Part shown: piece after piece, positions 1 through 7,701 of the stretch | How positions within the stretch are numbered: position 1 is the first letter of the stretch | How the letters are laid out: every line of letters starts with the position of its first letter | DNA from: Bacillota bacterium | GTDB taxonomy: Bacteria; Bacillota; UBA4882; UBA8346 | DNA length: 26,074 nt | Direction: 5' to 3' | Assembly (NCBI GenBank): GCA_023402395.1 | Contig: JAEYGI010000006.1 | Coordinates: 1-26,074, forward strand | The notes under the pieces: generated by a model | Database searches by the model: none | What the model was told of the DNA's origin: nothing | Seen by the model: the letters and a program-made list of their open reading frames with translations, nothing else | Translations under genes and position numbers: made by a program

Positions 1-180
1 CCTTGTTATGATGCTTGACTGTCCCCTTGACGGTGGGATAGTTGGTACCAAACGTCTATTCGGGATTCCGGCTCGGCCGGATCCCATGAGGTTGGTACGG
101 TAGATGGCCGAACTAAACGAGGGATCTTTGTCCCATCTGTCCACTACAGCCATCACCTTCAGCCAAGGCTTCTTAACTGA
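1..180 (-). ncRNA. putative IS110 bridge RNA (left copy)
   Basis: IS110-family elements are known to encode a structured guide (bridge) RNA of roughly 150-250 nt in the non-coding end beside the transposase. This segment occupies that position, starts just after an extended -10 box (182-190, minus strand) and is conserved between the two copies. On the minus strand it contains the 9-mer TCCCTCGTT (124-116), which is also found at the insertion flank, and ATCATAACAA (12-3), the reverse complement of the element end at 223-232. The limits are inferred; neither folding nor expression was tested. Confidence 0.5.
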
Positions 181-181
181 A

Positions 182-190
182 AGTATACCA
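182..190 (-). promoter_or_regulatory. extended -10 box (TGGTATACT), left copy
   Basis: Read on the minus strand, this is a TGnTATACT extended -10 element, identical to the one at 25786-25794 in the right copy. No convincing -35 box is present, which is acceptable for an extended -10 promoter. It would start a transcript near 175 that runs leftwards through the conserved non-coding segment towards the transposase. Confidence 0.4.
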
Positions 191-227
191 TCTACCGTCT
201 CCGTCATGGGTCTTGCTCTTTTATCAT

Positions 228-317
228 AACAACGAGGGAGAGGTGGGATTTTCGGCCGGCTTGATCGGCAAAGATCATTTCTAAATATTGTAACTATCAC
301 TTGTTGACATTGCCCCG
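228..317. repeat. dispersed ~90-bp repeat, copy A (occupied by IS110)
   Basis: This stretch resembles 355-442 along its whole length: both begin AACAACGAGGGAG, carry GGCAAAGATCAT in the middle and end TTGTTGACATTGCCCCG. A more diverged copy lies at about 25655-25745 in reverse orientation. Here the left IS110 copy joins the AACAAC end. The same junction context occurs at the right copy, so this repeat is probably the preferred insertion target. Confidence 0.6.
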
Positions 318-354
318 TTTGAGTAGCCCACGACAATCACAACATCGGGGAGGG

Positions 355-442
355 AACAACGAGGGAGGGGTAAGATTTTAGGCCGGTATTGGCAAAGATC
401 ATTCCCTAATTATTGTAACCATCCCTTGTTGACATTGCCCCG
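355..442. repeat. dispersed ~90-bp repeat, copy B (no insertion)
   Basis: Second tandem copy of the repeat at 228-317, offset by about 125 bp, with scattered substitutions and small indels. It carries the same AACAACGAGGGAG end, but the neighbouring sequence is ordinary flank rather than IS110 sequence. It therefore looks like an unoccupied example of the target. Confidence 0.6.
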
Positions 443-756
443 AGAAGGAAGGAGAATAGTCAATCCGTCGGACGTGTGCCGGAAACTCACTTAGCGTTCT
501 AAAAACTGGTCGGCCGAGAAGCCATCGGTTACTCTTCCCTCTCAGGGACCAGAACCAGGGCAGTTTTTTTAATTTTACAATTAACCCGCGCTTTTTACGG
601 ACAAGAATTCAACCCTCGATTCTCCGCCCGGAGAATTCAAAAAACCTCTTATCTATACTCCCAAACAACAGCAACATCTCTCCGGAAACTCAATTATATC
701 AAAAGAAATCAAGCTGTATCCCTCACCGAAAATTACTGAAATTATCGTAATTACTA
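443..756. other. non-coding, no gene recognised
   Basis: About 310 bp, becoming AT-rich towards the right. I see no supported ORF. A short hairpin with TTCTCC/GGAGAA arms and a GCCC loop lies around 620-635, and a run of seven T at about 565-571 follows a weakly paired segment. Neither is convincing as a terminator or riboswitch. Confidence 0.4.
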
Positions 757-785
757 TTGACTCCATAGCATGGTCATGTTATAGT
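757..785 (+). promoter_or_regulatory. sigma-A-type promoter for the 858 gene
   Basis: TTGACT (757-762), a 17-base spacer and TATAGT (780-785), with TG at 777-778 giving an extended -10. The transcript would start near 792, leaving a leader of about 65 nt before the ATG at 858. This is among the best promoter matches in the window. Confidence 0.7.
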
Positions 786-857
786 ATTCATATGTAATGA
801 TAACTCAATCAATTCATTACACTAAATCAAAAACAGAGTTAAAGGGAGGAATGTTTT

Positions 858-1175
858 ATGAGCCGCAGTTTTTCTATCGCCCACCGGCTCAGCCAAGCCG
901 AACTGCTTCTCGCGGGACTGGCGGTCCATGGCGAGCGGTTGGCCAAACGGGGGCTGGATGCCGACTTCATTAACGGATTCAGCGCGGTCCAGCAACGGAT
1001 GAGCGACGCCTACGCCGCGCAACAGGCTTACAAAGCCCGCTACATGGAGAAGGGCGCGGAACGCCGGGCCCATCAGCGCCAATTGCTAGCGCTGTGCCGC
1101 GAAGCCCGGAAGATGATCAAGGTCGAGCTGCCCCGGGAAGCCTGGCGGGAGTTCGGGATCATCGATCGTCGCTAA
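858..1175 (+). CDS. hypothetical protein, 105 aa, helical
   Basis: I do not recognise a family. The protein is rich in Ala, Arg, Glu and Gln and should be almost entirely alpha-helical; residues 48-90 are highly charged and could pair as a helical hairpin. It ends with the pattern IKVELPREAWREFGI and a basic tail. There is no signal peptide and no membrane segment, so it is probably cytoplasmic. The ATG is preceded by AAGGGAGGA with good spacing, and a near-consensus extended -10 promoter lies about 70 bp upstream, so the gene is well supported. It stands alone between the IS110 left end and a structured intergenic region and shares no operon with uppP. Its GC-rich codons match the neighbouring housekeeping genes, which argues against recent acquisition with the IS element. 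Confidence 0.75.
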   Translation: MSRSFSIAHRLSQAELLLAGLAVHGERLAKRGLDADFINGFSAVQQRMSDAYAAQQAYKARYMEKGAERRAHQRQLLALCREARKMIKVELPREAWREFGIIDRR

Positions 1176-1214
1176 GCAATGCTTTGATTTGGTCCCTTTT
1201 TGGGGAATGCTATT

Positions 1215-1300
1215 ATAAGATGAAAAAAGTTTTGGATTAGGCATTCACATCCTAACAGCCGGTTGTGAATGGACAAACGATTGAACTTTTTTCATCTTAT
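1215..1300. repeat. nested long inverted repeat (17-bp outer, 8-bp inner arms)
   Basis: ATAAGATGAAAAAAGTT (1215-1231) is perfectly complementary to 1284-1300. Inside it, CATTCACA (1242-1249) pairs with TGTGAATG (1264-1271). The arms nest collinearly, so a transcript from either strand could fold into one long interrupted hairpin. Its U-run lies inside the stem, so it is not a normal terminator. It could be a small structured RNA, a regulatory leader of uppP or a miniature palindromic element. I see no target-site duplication. Confidence 0.6.
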
Positions 1301-1312
1301 GAATCAAGGAAG

Positions 1313-1358
1313 ATATGTCGCAATCATTTGGGCGTTCAAAAGACTTATTGCGACATAT
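1313..1358. repeat. 12-bp perfect inverted repeat
   Basis: ATATGTCGCAAT (1313-1324) is perfectly complementary to 1347-1358, separated by 22 bp. It lies only 12 bp after the nested palindrome at 1215-1300, and both are in the gap of about 360 bp before uppP. Apart from these structures I see no gene in 1176-1535. Confidence 0.55.
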
Positions 1359-1535
1359 ATAAAGCAGTGAGGTGAGGCCGGCCTGGAAAAAATATTTGAC
1401 GATTGCAGGAATTTCGGCCCCATCCGCCAACTATTCCTTAATAAAAGAGCGGGCGCGTTTCCCGGTAAAGCTGTCAAAGGCTGAAACGGCCCTTTTCTTT
1501 TGGTCAATAATCATAATAAACGCAGGAGGTTTTTC

Positions 1536-2327
1536 ATGGATTTATGGCATGCCGTTCTCCTCGGCATCACCCAGGGGCTGACCGAGTTCCTGCCGATTAG
1601 CAGCTCCGGCCATCTGGTGCTGCTCCAGAAGTTCATCAATGTCCCGGACCGGATCGCGGTCTCCTTTGACATCGTGATTCACCTCGGGACCCTGGTCGCG
1701 GTGGTTATTTACTTTTACGACGATCTGAAACTGCTGGTTCAGGGGGTCCTGAAACGGGAGGCCGACTCCTTGCGGCTCGCTTGGTATCTGATTTTGGGCA
1801 CCTTGCCCGCGGTCGCGGCCGGTTTTTTGCTTAGGGATTACTTCGAGGGCCTGTTCGGATCGGGGATCGCCACGGCCTGGCAGTTGATTGCCAACGGGAT
1901 CATGCTGCTGGTGGCCGACCGGCTCACCGGCGAACGGCGGATTGAGAACCTCAATTCCGGCGACGCGTTGTTGGTCGGAGTGGGACAGGCGGTGGCGATC
2001 ATTCCGGGCATTTCCCGCTCCGGGGCGACCATGGCGGCCGGACTGTTCCGCAAGCTGTCGCGGCAGGCGGCGGCCAGATATTCGTTTTTGCTGTCGATTC
2101 CGGTGATCCTCGGCGCCGGGCTGCTTGACGCCAAAAATTTGTTCGGAGAGGGCTACCGGCTGATCGGGCCCGGCGCGTTCTGGGTGGGGATGGCCAGTTC
2201 GGCGTTGAGCGGATATTTGGTGATCAAGGCCTTTCTCAGTTATCTGCAGCGGGGGACGTTCAAATTTTTCGGCTATTATTGCCTGGTCATCGGCGGGATC
2301 GCGCTGGCGCTGTTTGCCCGGGGGTGA
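1536..2327 (+). CDS. uppP: undecaprenyl-diphosphate phosphatase (UppP/BacA)
   Basis: Integral membrane enzyme that removes one phosphate from undecaprenyl diphosphate, recycling the lipid carrier for peptidoglycan and other wall polymers. Both family signatures are present: EFLPISSSGH at residues 17-26, with the conserved Glu and Ser-rich loop, and PGISRSG at 157-163, with the catalytic-site Arg. Hydrophobic segments fill the rest, and 263 residues is the usual length. The ATG at 1536 is chosen because GCAGGAGGT ends about 6 bases before it and the protein then begins MDLWHAVLLGITQG, typical of the family; the open frame upstream adds only an unlikely basic extension. The gene is monocistronic here. 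The long inverted repeats between 1215 and 1358 lie in its upstream region and could affect expression, but this is not shown. Confidence 0.95.
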   Translation: MDLWHAVLLGITQGLTEFLPISSSGHLVLLQKFINVPDRIAVSFDIVIHLGTLVAVVIYFYDDLKLLVQGVLKREADSLRLAWYLILGTLPAVAAGFLLRDYFEGLFGSGIATAWQLIANGIMLLVADRLTGERRIENLNSGDALLVGVGQAVAIIPGISRSGATMAAGLFRKLSRQAAARYSFLLSIPVILGAGLLDAKNLFGEGYRLIGPGAFWVGMASSALSGYLVIKAFLSYLQRGTFKFFGYYCLVIGGIALALFARG

Positions 2328-2494
2328 CCGCGGCCGATCAAAAGTCGAATCCAGCAGGAAAACACCGAATCATACCGAATTTAATATATTTAATAAAAGC
2401 CGGGGGACGGAAGGTTTCCGCCGGCGCTTTGTTAAAATGCTCCGATTTCGTTGCGCCGGTATTTGCGCAGGCGCAAGAAGAATAAACACACACA

Positions 2495-4240
2495 ATGATT
2501 CGGAAGGATCATGGATTGCGGGCGAAGATGGCGGGGAAGCTCTGGCACGTGACGGAAGGCGTTCAGCCGCAAGCGGAGGCGCTTTCACATGAATTAGGAA
2601 TCTCGGTTTTACTGGGACAATTATTAATAAACCGCGGCCTCAGCGAGGCGGCGGAAGCCCGGCGCTTTTTGGCGCCGGATCTAGCCGACCTCCATGACCC
2701 GTTCCGTTTTCAGGAGATGGGCCGGGCGGTGGAACGGCTGGCCGCGGCCATCCGCGATCAGGAGCCGGTGTTGATCTACGGCGACTACGACGTGGACGGC
2801 GTGACCTCGGTGGCGTTGATGATCCGGGTGCTGGCCCGGTTCCTGCCGGGCAAGGTCCTCTACTATCTGCCGAAGCGGCTGGAGGAGGGCTACGGCCTGC
2901 ATCTCAGCGCGGTCGAGAAAGCCCTGGCCAAGGGGGTCCGGCTGATCGTCACCGTTGACTGCGGGATCACGGCGCTGGAAGAAGCGGCCTATCTCAAAGC
3001 GCAAGGCGTTGATCTGATCGTCACCGATCACCATGAGCCCCAGGCGCAACTGCCCGAGGCCCACGCGCTGATCGACCCCAAGGTCCCGGGGTGCGGCTAT
3101 CCCTTCGCCCAACTGGCCGGAGTGGGTGTCGCCTTCAAATTGCTGCAGGGCCTGGCGGCCCGGCTGCCGGAGGTCAGGGAGAGGCTCTACGCCAATCTCG
3201 ACCTGGTGGCATTCGGAACCGTGGCCGATATCGTGCCCCTGCTCGGGGAGAACCGGGTACTGGTCAAATACGGCCTGGAGCGGATCCGGCAGACCGAAAA
3301 CGTCGGGCTGCGGGCCCTGATTCAAGCCGCGGGGTTGAGCGATCGCGAGGTCGGCAGCGGCCATATCGGCTTTTTGCTGGCGCCGCGGATCAACGCGGCC
3401 GGCCGGATGGGCAATCCCAGCATCGGAGTCCGGCTGTTGCTGACCTCCGATCCGGCCCTTGCCGCCGAACTCGCCAAAGAGTTGGAAAAGGAAAACGTAA
3501 ACCGCCAGAACACCGAGACCCTCGTGTTGCAGGAGGCCCAGCGCCAGGTGGAAGCGGACCCGGAATCCGCCGCCGAGCGGGGGCTGGTCCTGGCCGGCGA
3601 CGGCTGGCATCTCGGAGTGGTCGGAATCGTGGCCTCGCGGCTGGTGGATCTGTATCACAAGCCGGTGATTCTGGTCGGGATGGACGAAACGGAGGGCCGG
3701 GGCTCGGGGCGGAGCATCCCCGGATTCAACCTGTTCAACGCCATCGAGGCCTGCGGCGGCCACCTGATCCGTTTCGGCGGCCACGAATTCGCGGCCGGGC
3801 TGTCGGTGGAGCGGGCCCGGTTCCCGGAGTTCAAAAAGGCGTTCCTGGAATATGCTAGACTAAAGCTGACGCCGGAGGATCTCCGGCCAGTGCTGAAGCT
3901 CGACGGCCTGCTCGAACTGGACGGAATCACCATCGATCTGGCCCGGGAACTGAACCTGCTGGCGCCCTGCGGCCCCGCCAATCCCACCCCGGTCTTCGGC
4001 TGCCGGGCGGTGAAGCTCCTGGAGTCGAGGAATGTCGGGGAAAACGGGAAACATTTGAAGTTAAAGGTCGGCGAGGGTCAGACGGTCCGGGACGGCATCG
4101 GCTTCAATCTGGGCGCCGCCTACCGGGAAATCGCCGGGGCCAGGGAGATCGACGTGGCGTTCACCCTGGAGGAGAATCATTGGAACGGGGCGAGCCAGAT
4201 TCAATTGAACCTGAAAGATGTTGTGTCACGGGGGATTTAA
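2495..4240 (+). CDS. recJ: single-stranded-DNA-specific exonuclease RecJ
   Basis: 5'-3' exonuclease of the DHH superfamily, acting in recombination and in mismatch and base-excision repair. With the ATG at 2495 it is 581 residues, close to E. coli RecJ. Motifs: IYGDYDVDG at 94-102, VDCG at 154-157, the DHH motif VTDHHEP at about 176-182, NAAGRMG near 300, and the DHHA1 motif GSGRSIPGFN at 403-412, followed by a C-terminal OB-like region. The start is uncertain: neither the ATG at 2495 nor an in-frame ATG at 2528 (MAGKLWHV) has a strong ribosome-binding site. The later one looks more like family N-termini. The stop lies 3 bases before rel, so the two are probably co-transcribed, an arrangement common in Bacillota. 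Confidence 0.95.
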   Translation: MIRKDHGLRAKMAGKLWHVTEGVQPQAEALSHELGISVLLGQLLINRGLSEAAEARRFLAPDLADLHDPFRFQEMGRAVERLAAAIRDQEPVLIYGDYDVDGVTSVALMIRVLARFLPGKVLYYLPKRLEEGYGLHLSAVEKALAKGVRLIVTVDCGITALEEAAYLKAQGVDLIVTDHHEPQAQLPEAHALIDPKVPGCGYPFAQLAGVGVAFKLLQGLAARLPEVRERLYANLDLVAFGTVADIVPLLGENRVLVKYGLERIRQTENVGLRALIQAAGLSDREVGSGHIGFLLAPRINAAGRMGNPSIGVRLLLTSDPALAAELAKELEKENVNRQNTETLVLQEAQRQVEADPESAAERGLVLAGDGWHLGVVGIVASRLVDLYHKPVILVGMDETEGRGSGRSIPGFNLFNAIEACGGHLIRFGGHEFAAGLSVERARFPEFKKAFLEYARLKLTPEDLRPVLKLDGLLELDGITIDLARELNLLAPCGPANPTPVFGCRAVKLLESRNVGENGKHLKLKVGEGQTVRDGIGFNLGAAYREIAGAREIDVAFTLEENHWNGASQIQLNLKDVVSRGI

Positions 4241-4243
4241 TTA

Positions 4244-6400
4244 TTGGAACAATCGACCACCATTGAAGAACTCCTGCGGGAGTTGGGAGAGAAGCGAACC
4301 GCAGCCGAGGCGGAACGGGTCCGGGCCGCGTACGAATACGCCTTTGCCGCCCATCAGGGGCAGAAGCGGGAATCGGGCGAGGCCTATATCATCCACCCGG
4401 TCCAGGTGGCCGGGAGCCTGCTTGATCTGGGCATGGACACCACTTCGATCATGGCCGCCCTCCTTCACGACGTGGTCGAGGATACCGGCCACAGCCTGGA
4501 AGAGATCAAAAAAGGGTTCGGGGCCGAGGTCGCCCTGCTGGTGGACGGGGTCACTAAACTCTCCCGGCTGGCGTTTCAGAGCAAACAGGAACAGCAAATG
4601 GAAAATTTGCGCAAGATGTTTCTGGCCATGACCCAGGACCTGCGGGTGATCATCATCAAACTGGCCGACCGCCTTCACAATATGCGCACCCTCAAGGCGC
4701 TTCCCCCCGAAAAACAGCAGAAGATCGCCAGGGAGACGCTGGAGATCTACGCCCCGCTGGCCCATCGCCTCGGCATGGGGATGATCAAGTGGGAACTGGA
4801 GGATTTGGCGCTCCGCTATATCGACTCCGACGCCTATTACGATCTGGTGACCAAGGTCGCCAAAAAGCGGCAGGAACGGGAAGGGATCATCGCCGAGGTC
4901 AAAGAGACGCTGCAACGTTCCTTGGATGAAGTGGAGCTGAAGGCCGAAGTGCAGGGGCGGCCGAAGCATTTCTACAGCATCTATCATAAGATGCAGGAGC
5001 AAGGGAAAGACTTCAGCGAGATCTACGATCTGCTGGGATTGCGGGTGATCGTCTCCTCGGTGCAGGACTGTTACGAGGTGCTGGGAATCGTCCACACCCT
5101 CTGGAAGCCGATTCCGGGGCGGTTCAAGGATTACGTGGCCATGCCCAAGTCCAATATGTATCAATCGCTGCACACCACGGTCATCGGACCCCACGGCGAA
5201 CCGCTGGAAATCCAGATCCGTACCTGGGAGATGCACCGGACCGCCGAGTTCGGCATCGCCGCTCACTGGCTGTACAAAGAGGGCGGCCTCGACGACACGG
5301 AGATGCGGAAGAAGGTCGCCTGGCTTCGCCATCTCATCGAATGGCAGGGCGAGATGAAGGATACCGAGGAGTTCATGGAGACCCTCCGGATCGGGCTGTT
5401 CGTGGATGAGGTGTTTGTCTTCACCCCCAAGGGCGATGTCAAAAGCCTGCCCGCCGGATCGACCCCGGTCGATTTCGCCTACAGCATCCATACCGCCCTC
5501 GGCCATCAGTGCGTTGGCGCCAAGGTCAACGGCAGGCTGGTGCCGCTCGATCATCAACTGAAAAACGGCGACATCGTCCAGATCATCACCTCCAAAACCA
5601 GCCTCGGCCCTAGCCGGGATTGGCTGCAGTTCGTTCAGACCTCCAAGTCCAAGAACCGGATCCGCCAGTTCCTCCGGGAACAGCGGCGCGAAGAGAATAT
5701 CCAGGCCGGCCGGGAAATCCTCGAACGGGAACTTCGCAAGCACAACCTGGAAGTGCACGAGAACCTCCGTCCGGAAGTCCTGGGGGATGCCGCCCGGAAG
5801 CTTGGTTTCAATAATATTGAAGATTTGCTGGCCTCGGTGGGCGATCTTAAAGTCACCGCCAACCAGGTCATCGGCAAAATGACCGGCGACAAAGAGTTAC
5901 CGGGGAAGACCCCCCGGACCGAGATTGAGGAGAGAAGGCGGCCGCGCCGCCCCGGCCAGGGAATCCGGGTCAAGGGCGTCGAGGATTTGCTGGTCCGCTT
6001 CTCGCGCTGCTGCAATCCGGTGCCCGGCGATCCGATCATCGGCTTCATCACGCGGGGCAAAGGGGTCTCGGTGCACCGGGCCGACTGCCCGAACCTGGCC
6101 TCCGAGGATCCGGAGCGGATCATCGAAGTCGAATGGGATCAAGAGACCAATACCACCTATCCGGTAGATATCGAGATCGAAGCGGTGGACCGGGTCAATC
6201 TGCTGACCGACGTAATGAACGCCATTTCCGAAATGAAACTGTATCTGAATGCGGCCAAGGCCCGTTCCAAGAACGGGTCGGCCTATATTAATCTGACCCT
6301 GGAGATCTCCCACTCCGATCAGATCGCCGGCATCTTCAAACGGGTCCGGAAGGTCGACGGAATTCAGCGGGTCTACCGGGTCAGCCGATTGGTGAGGTAA
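4244..6400 (+). CDS. rel: bifunctional (p)ppGpp synthetase/hydrolase Rel
   Basis: Makes and degrades (p)ppGpp in the stringent response, in association with ribosomes. 718 residues in the full long-RSH layout: HD hydrolase domain with HDVVED at 75-80 and ADRLHN at 141-146; synthetase domain with GRPKHFYSIYHKM near 238-250; RFKD at 293-296, the version typical of bifunctional Rel rather than RelA; a TGS domain near 388-450; a zinc-finger/CC region with RCCNPVPGD; and a C-terminal ACT domain near 645-718. Hydrolase residues are intact, so both activities are expected. The start is a TTG (4244) three bases after recJ, with GGGGGAT in the recJ end as ribosome-binding site. dtd follows after 6 bases, giving a recJ-rel-dtd operon. 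Confidence 0.96.
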   Translation: MEQSTTIEELLRELGEKRTAAEAERVRAAYEYAFAAHQGQKRESGEAYIIHPVQVAGSLLDLGMDTTSIMAALLHDVVEDTGHSLEEIKKGFGAEVALLVDGVTKLSRLAFQSKQEQQMENLRKMFLAMTQDLRVIIIKLADRLHNMRTLKALPPEKQQKIARETLEIYAPLAHRLGMGMIKWELEDLALRYIDSDAYYDLVTKVAKKRQEREGIIAEVKETLQRSLDEVELKAEVQGRPKHFYSIYHKMQEQGKDFSEIYDLLGLRVIVSSVQDCYEVLGIVHTLWKPIPGRFKDYVAMPKSNMYQSLHTTVIGPHGEPLEIQIRTWEMHRTAEFGIAAHWLYKEGGLDDTEMRKKVAWLRHLIEWQGEMKDTEEFMETLRIGLFVDEVFVFTPKGDVKSLPAGSTPVDFAYSIHTALGHQCVGAKVNGRLVPLDHQLKNGDIVQIITSKTSLGPSRDWLQFVQTSKSKNRIRQFLREQRREENIQAGREILERELRKHNLEVHENLRPEVLGDAARKLGFNNIEDLLASVGDLKVTANQVIGKMTGDKELPGKTPRTEIEERRRPRRPGQGIRVKGVEDLLVRFSRCCNPVPGDPIIGFITRGKGVSVHRADCPNLASEDPERIIEVEWDQETNTTYPVDIEIEAVDRVNLLTDVMNAISEMKLYLNAAKARSKNGSAYINLTLEISHSDQIAGIFKRVRKVDGIQRVYRVSRLVR

Positions 6401-6406
6401 CAAGCG

Positions 6407-6853
6407 ATGCGATTGGTGATTCAACGGGCCTTGCGCGGCAAGGTGACGGTCGACGGGGAAACCGCCGGCGCCATCGACCGGGGACTGGTGGTCCTGGCGG
6501 GGGTCGGCAGCGGCGACGGCGGCGAGGATGTGTCCTATCTCGCGGACAAGCTGGTCAATTTGCGGATTTTCACCGACGACGCCGGGAAATTGAACTTATC
6601 GGCCCTGGACCTCAAATTGCCGATCCTGATCGTCTCTCAGTTCACGCTTTACGCCGATTGCCGGAAGGGCCGGCGGCCCAGTTTCACCGATGCCGCCCCG
6701 CCCGAACTCGGCGAGGCGTTGTATGAGCAGTTCTGCGCCGCGGTAGCCGCTTACGGCCTCCAGGTCGAAAAGGGTCGCTTCCGCAGCCACATGCTGGTGG
6801 AGCTGGTCAACGACGGACCGGTGACCATCCTGCTCGACAGCAAGAATAGATAA
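6407..6853 (+). CDS. dtd: D-aminoacyl-tRNA deacylase (Dtd)
   Basis: Hydrolyses D-amino acids wrongly attached to tRNA and also clears Gly-tRNA(Ala); cytoplasmic homodimer. The 148-residue length is standard. Diagnostic motifs are SQFTLYADCRKGRRPSF at about 77-93 and NDGPVT near 135-140, which holds the cross-subunit Gly-cisPro pair. The ATG lies 6 bases after the rel stop, with GGTGAGG in the rel end serving as ribosome-binding site. The rel-dtd order is widespread in Bacillota. After the gene come about 200 bp without an ORF and no clear terminator before lemA. Confidence 0.95.
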   Translation: MRLVIQRALRGKVTVDGETAGAIDRGLVVLAGVGSGDGGEDVSYLADKLVNLRIFTDDAGKLNLSALDLKLPILIVSQFTLYADCRKGRRPSFTDAAPPELGEALYEQFCAAVAAYGLQVEKGRFRSHMLVELVNDGPVTILLDSKNR

Positions 6854-7056
6854 ATTCTTTTGAGATAATTTTAACATGAGTGATCCGGAGCGGGTTTGGG
6901 GGCCGGAAAGAAGGAATGCGGGAAGCAATGATGAAATATTATTGGGGCGTCCGTCAGAAACGATTTTAAATTTACGTCGTTATATATCGGATGAAATAAG
7001 TTGAACCAGCCGGGGCTGGTAATCTAATCAGATAATTTCTCAAAGGAGTGATTGGA

Positions 7057-7629
7057 TTGAACAAAACCCTGATTGTCATCGGCGTGGTCATTGGCTTGAT
7101 CCTGCTGTTGCTGATTCCGGTCGGGATGTATTTCGGTTTTTATAATGAAACCACCGTTTTGAAGAATGAGGTCGAGGCCCAGTTGAAGCAGGTCGACAAC
7201 CAACTGCAGCGGCGTTTTGACCTGATCCCCAATCTGGTGAACACGGTCAAGGGATACGCCAAGCATGAAACCGAGATTTTTACCGGCATCGCCGAGGCCC
7301 GGAGCCGTTTGGCCGGGGCGGGAACCGTCCGGGAGCGGGCCGAGGCCAACGCCCAGTTTGAATCGGCGCTCAGCCGCCTGCTGGTGGTGGTCGAGAACTA
7401 CCCGCAATTGAAGGCCAACGAACAGTTCAACCGGTTAATGGATAACCTGGAGGGAACCGAGAATCGATTGTCGGTAGAGCGGAAACGCTATAATGATCTG
7501 GTGCGGCAGTACAACACCAAGATCGCGCTGTTCCCGGGGAACATCTTCGCCGGGATGATGGGGCTTCAGAAGCTCGACTATTTTGAAGTTCCAGAGCAGG
7601 CGCGTCAAAATCCGAGCGTCAATTTCTAA
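7057..7629 (+). CDS. lemA: LemA family protein
   Basis: Membrane-anchored coiled-coil protein of the LemA family; the cellular role is poorly known, and genes of this family often sit beside TPM-domain genes, as here. One N-terminal transmembrane segment (about residues 4-25, IVIGVVIGLILLLLIPVGMYFG) is followed by YNETTVLKNEVEAQLKQVDNQLQRRFDLIPNLVNTVKGYAKHE, the family hallmark, and by ENRLSVERKRYNDLVRQYN near 140-158. The predicted length is 190 residues. I chose the TTG at 7057 because AAAGGAG (7042-7048) is ideally spaced for it; a GTG at 7048 overlaps that site. A short hairpin, ACCAGC-CGGG-GCTGGT (7005-7020), lies just upstream and could be an operator or leader hairpin. Likely transcribed with the two genes downstream. 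Confidence 0.93.
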   Translation: MNKTLIVIGVVIGLILLLLIPVGMYFGFYNETTVLKNEVEAQLKQVDNQLQRRFDLIPNLVNTVKGYAKHETEIFTGIAEARSRLAGAGTVRERAEANAQFESALSRLLVVVENYPQLKANEQFNRLMDNLEGTENRLSVERKRYNDLVRQYNTKIALFPGNIFAGMMGLQKLDYFEVPEQARQNPSVNF

Positions 7630-7701
7630 CGCTTTTTGCAGGGCCGGGGCTCGCGGGTGGGCCGGCGGCCGGATGCAAAGAGCCATTCGGGAGGAACTGC
7701 A

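Larger units (their letters stand above)
1..240 (-). mobile_element. IS110-family element, transposase-proximal end, left copy (partial)
   Basis: The reverse complement of this stretch is almost identical to 25742-25981, the segment directly upstream of an IS110-type transposase start at the other end of the window. The transposase of this copy must lie to the left of position 1, on the minus strand. Near-identity stops at about 240; beyond it the two flanks are only loosely similar, so the element boundary should lie near 230-240. The only clear length difference from the right copy is one 6-base unit (GATCCC), present once here and twice in the right copy. Such close similarity implies recent transposition. 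Assignment to IS110 rests on the protein start seen in the right copy. Confidence 0.75.

Noticed and set aside
443..571. T-box or other riboswitch in the region after the dispersed repeat
   Set aside because: GGGACCAGAACCAGGGCAG followed by seven T was considered, but no T-box sequence or consistent stem was found, and no gene follows directly.
4241..5758. 505-codon minus-strand frame
   Set aside because: Shadow of rel; rel has every RSH motif and the antisense product resembles nothing and is rich in improbable runs.
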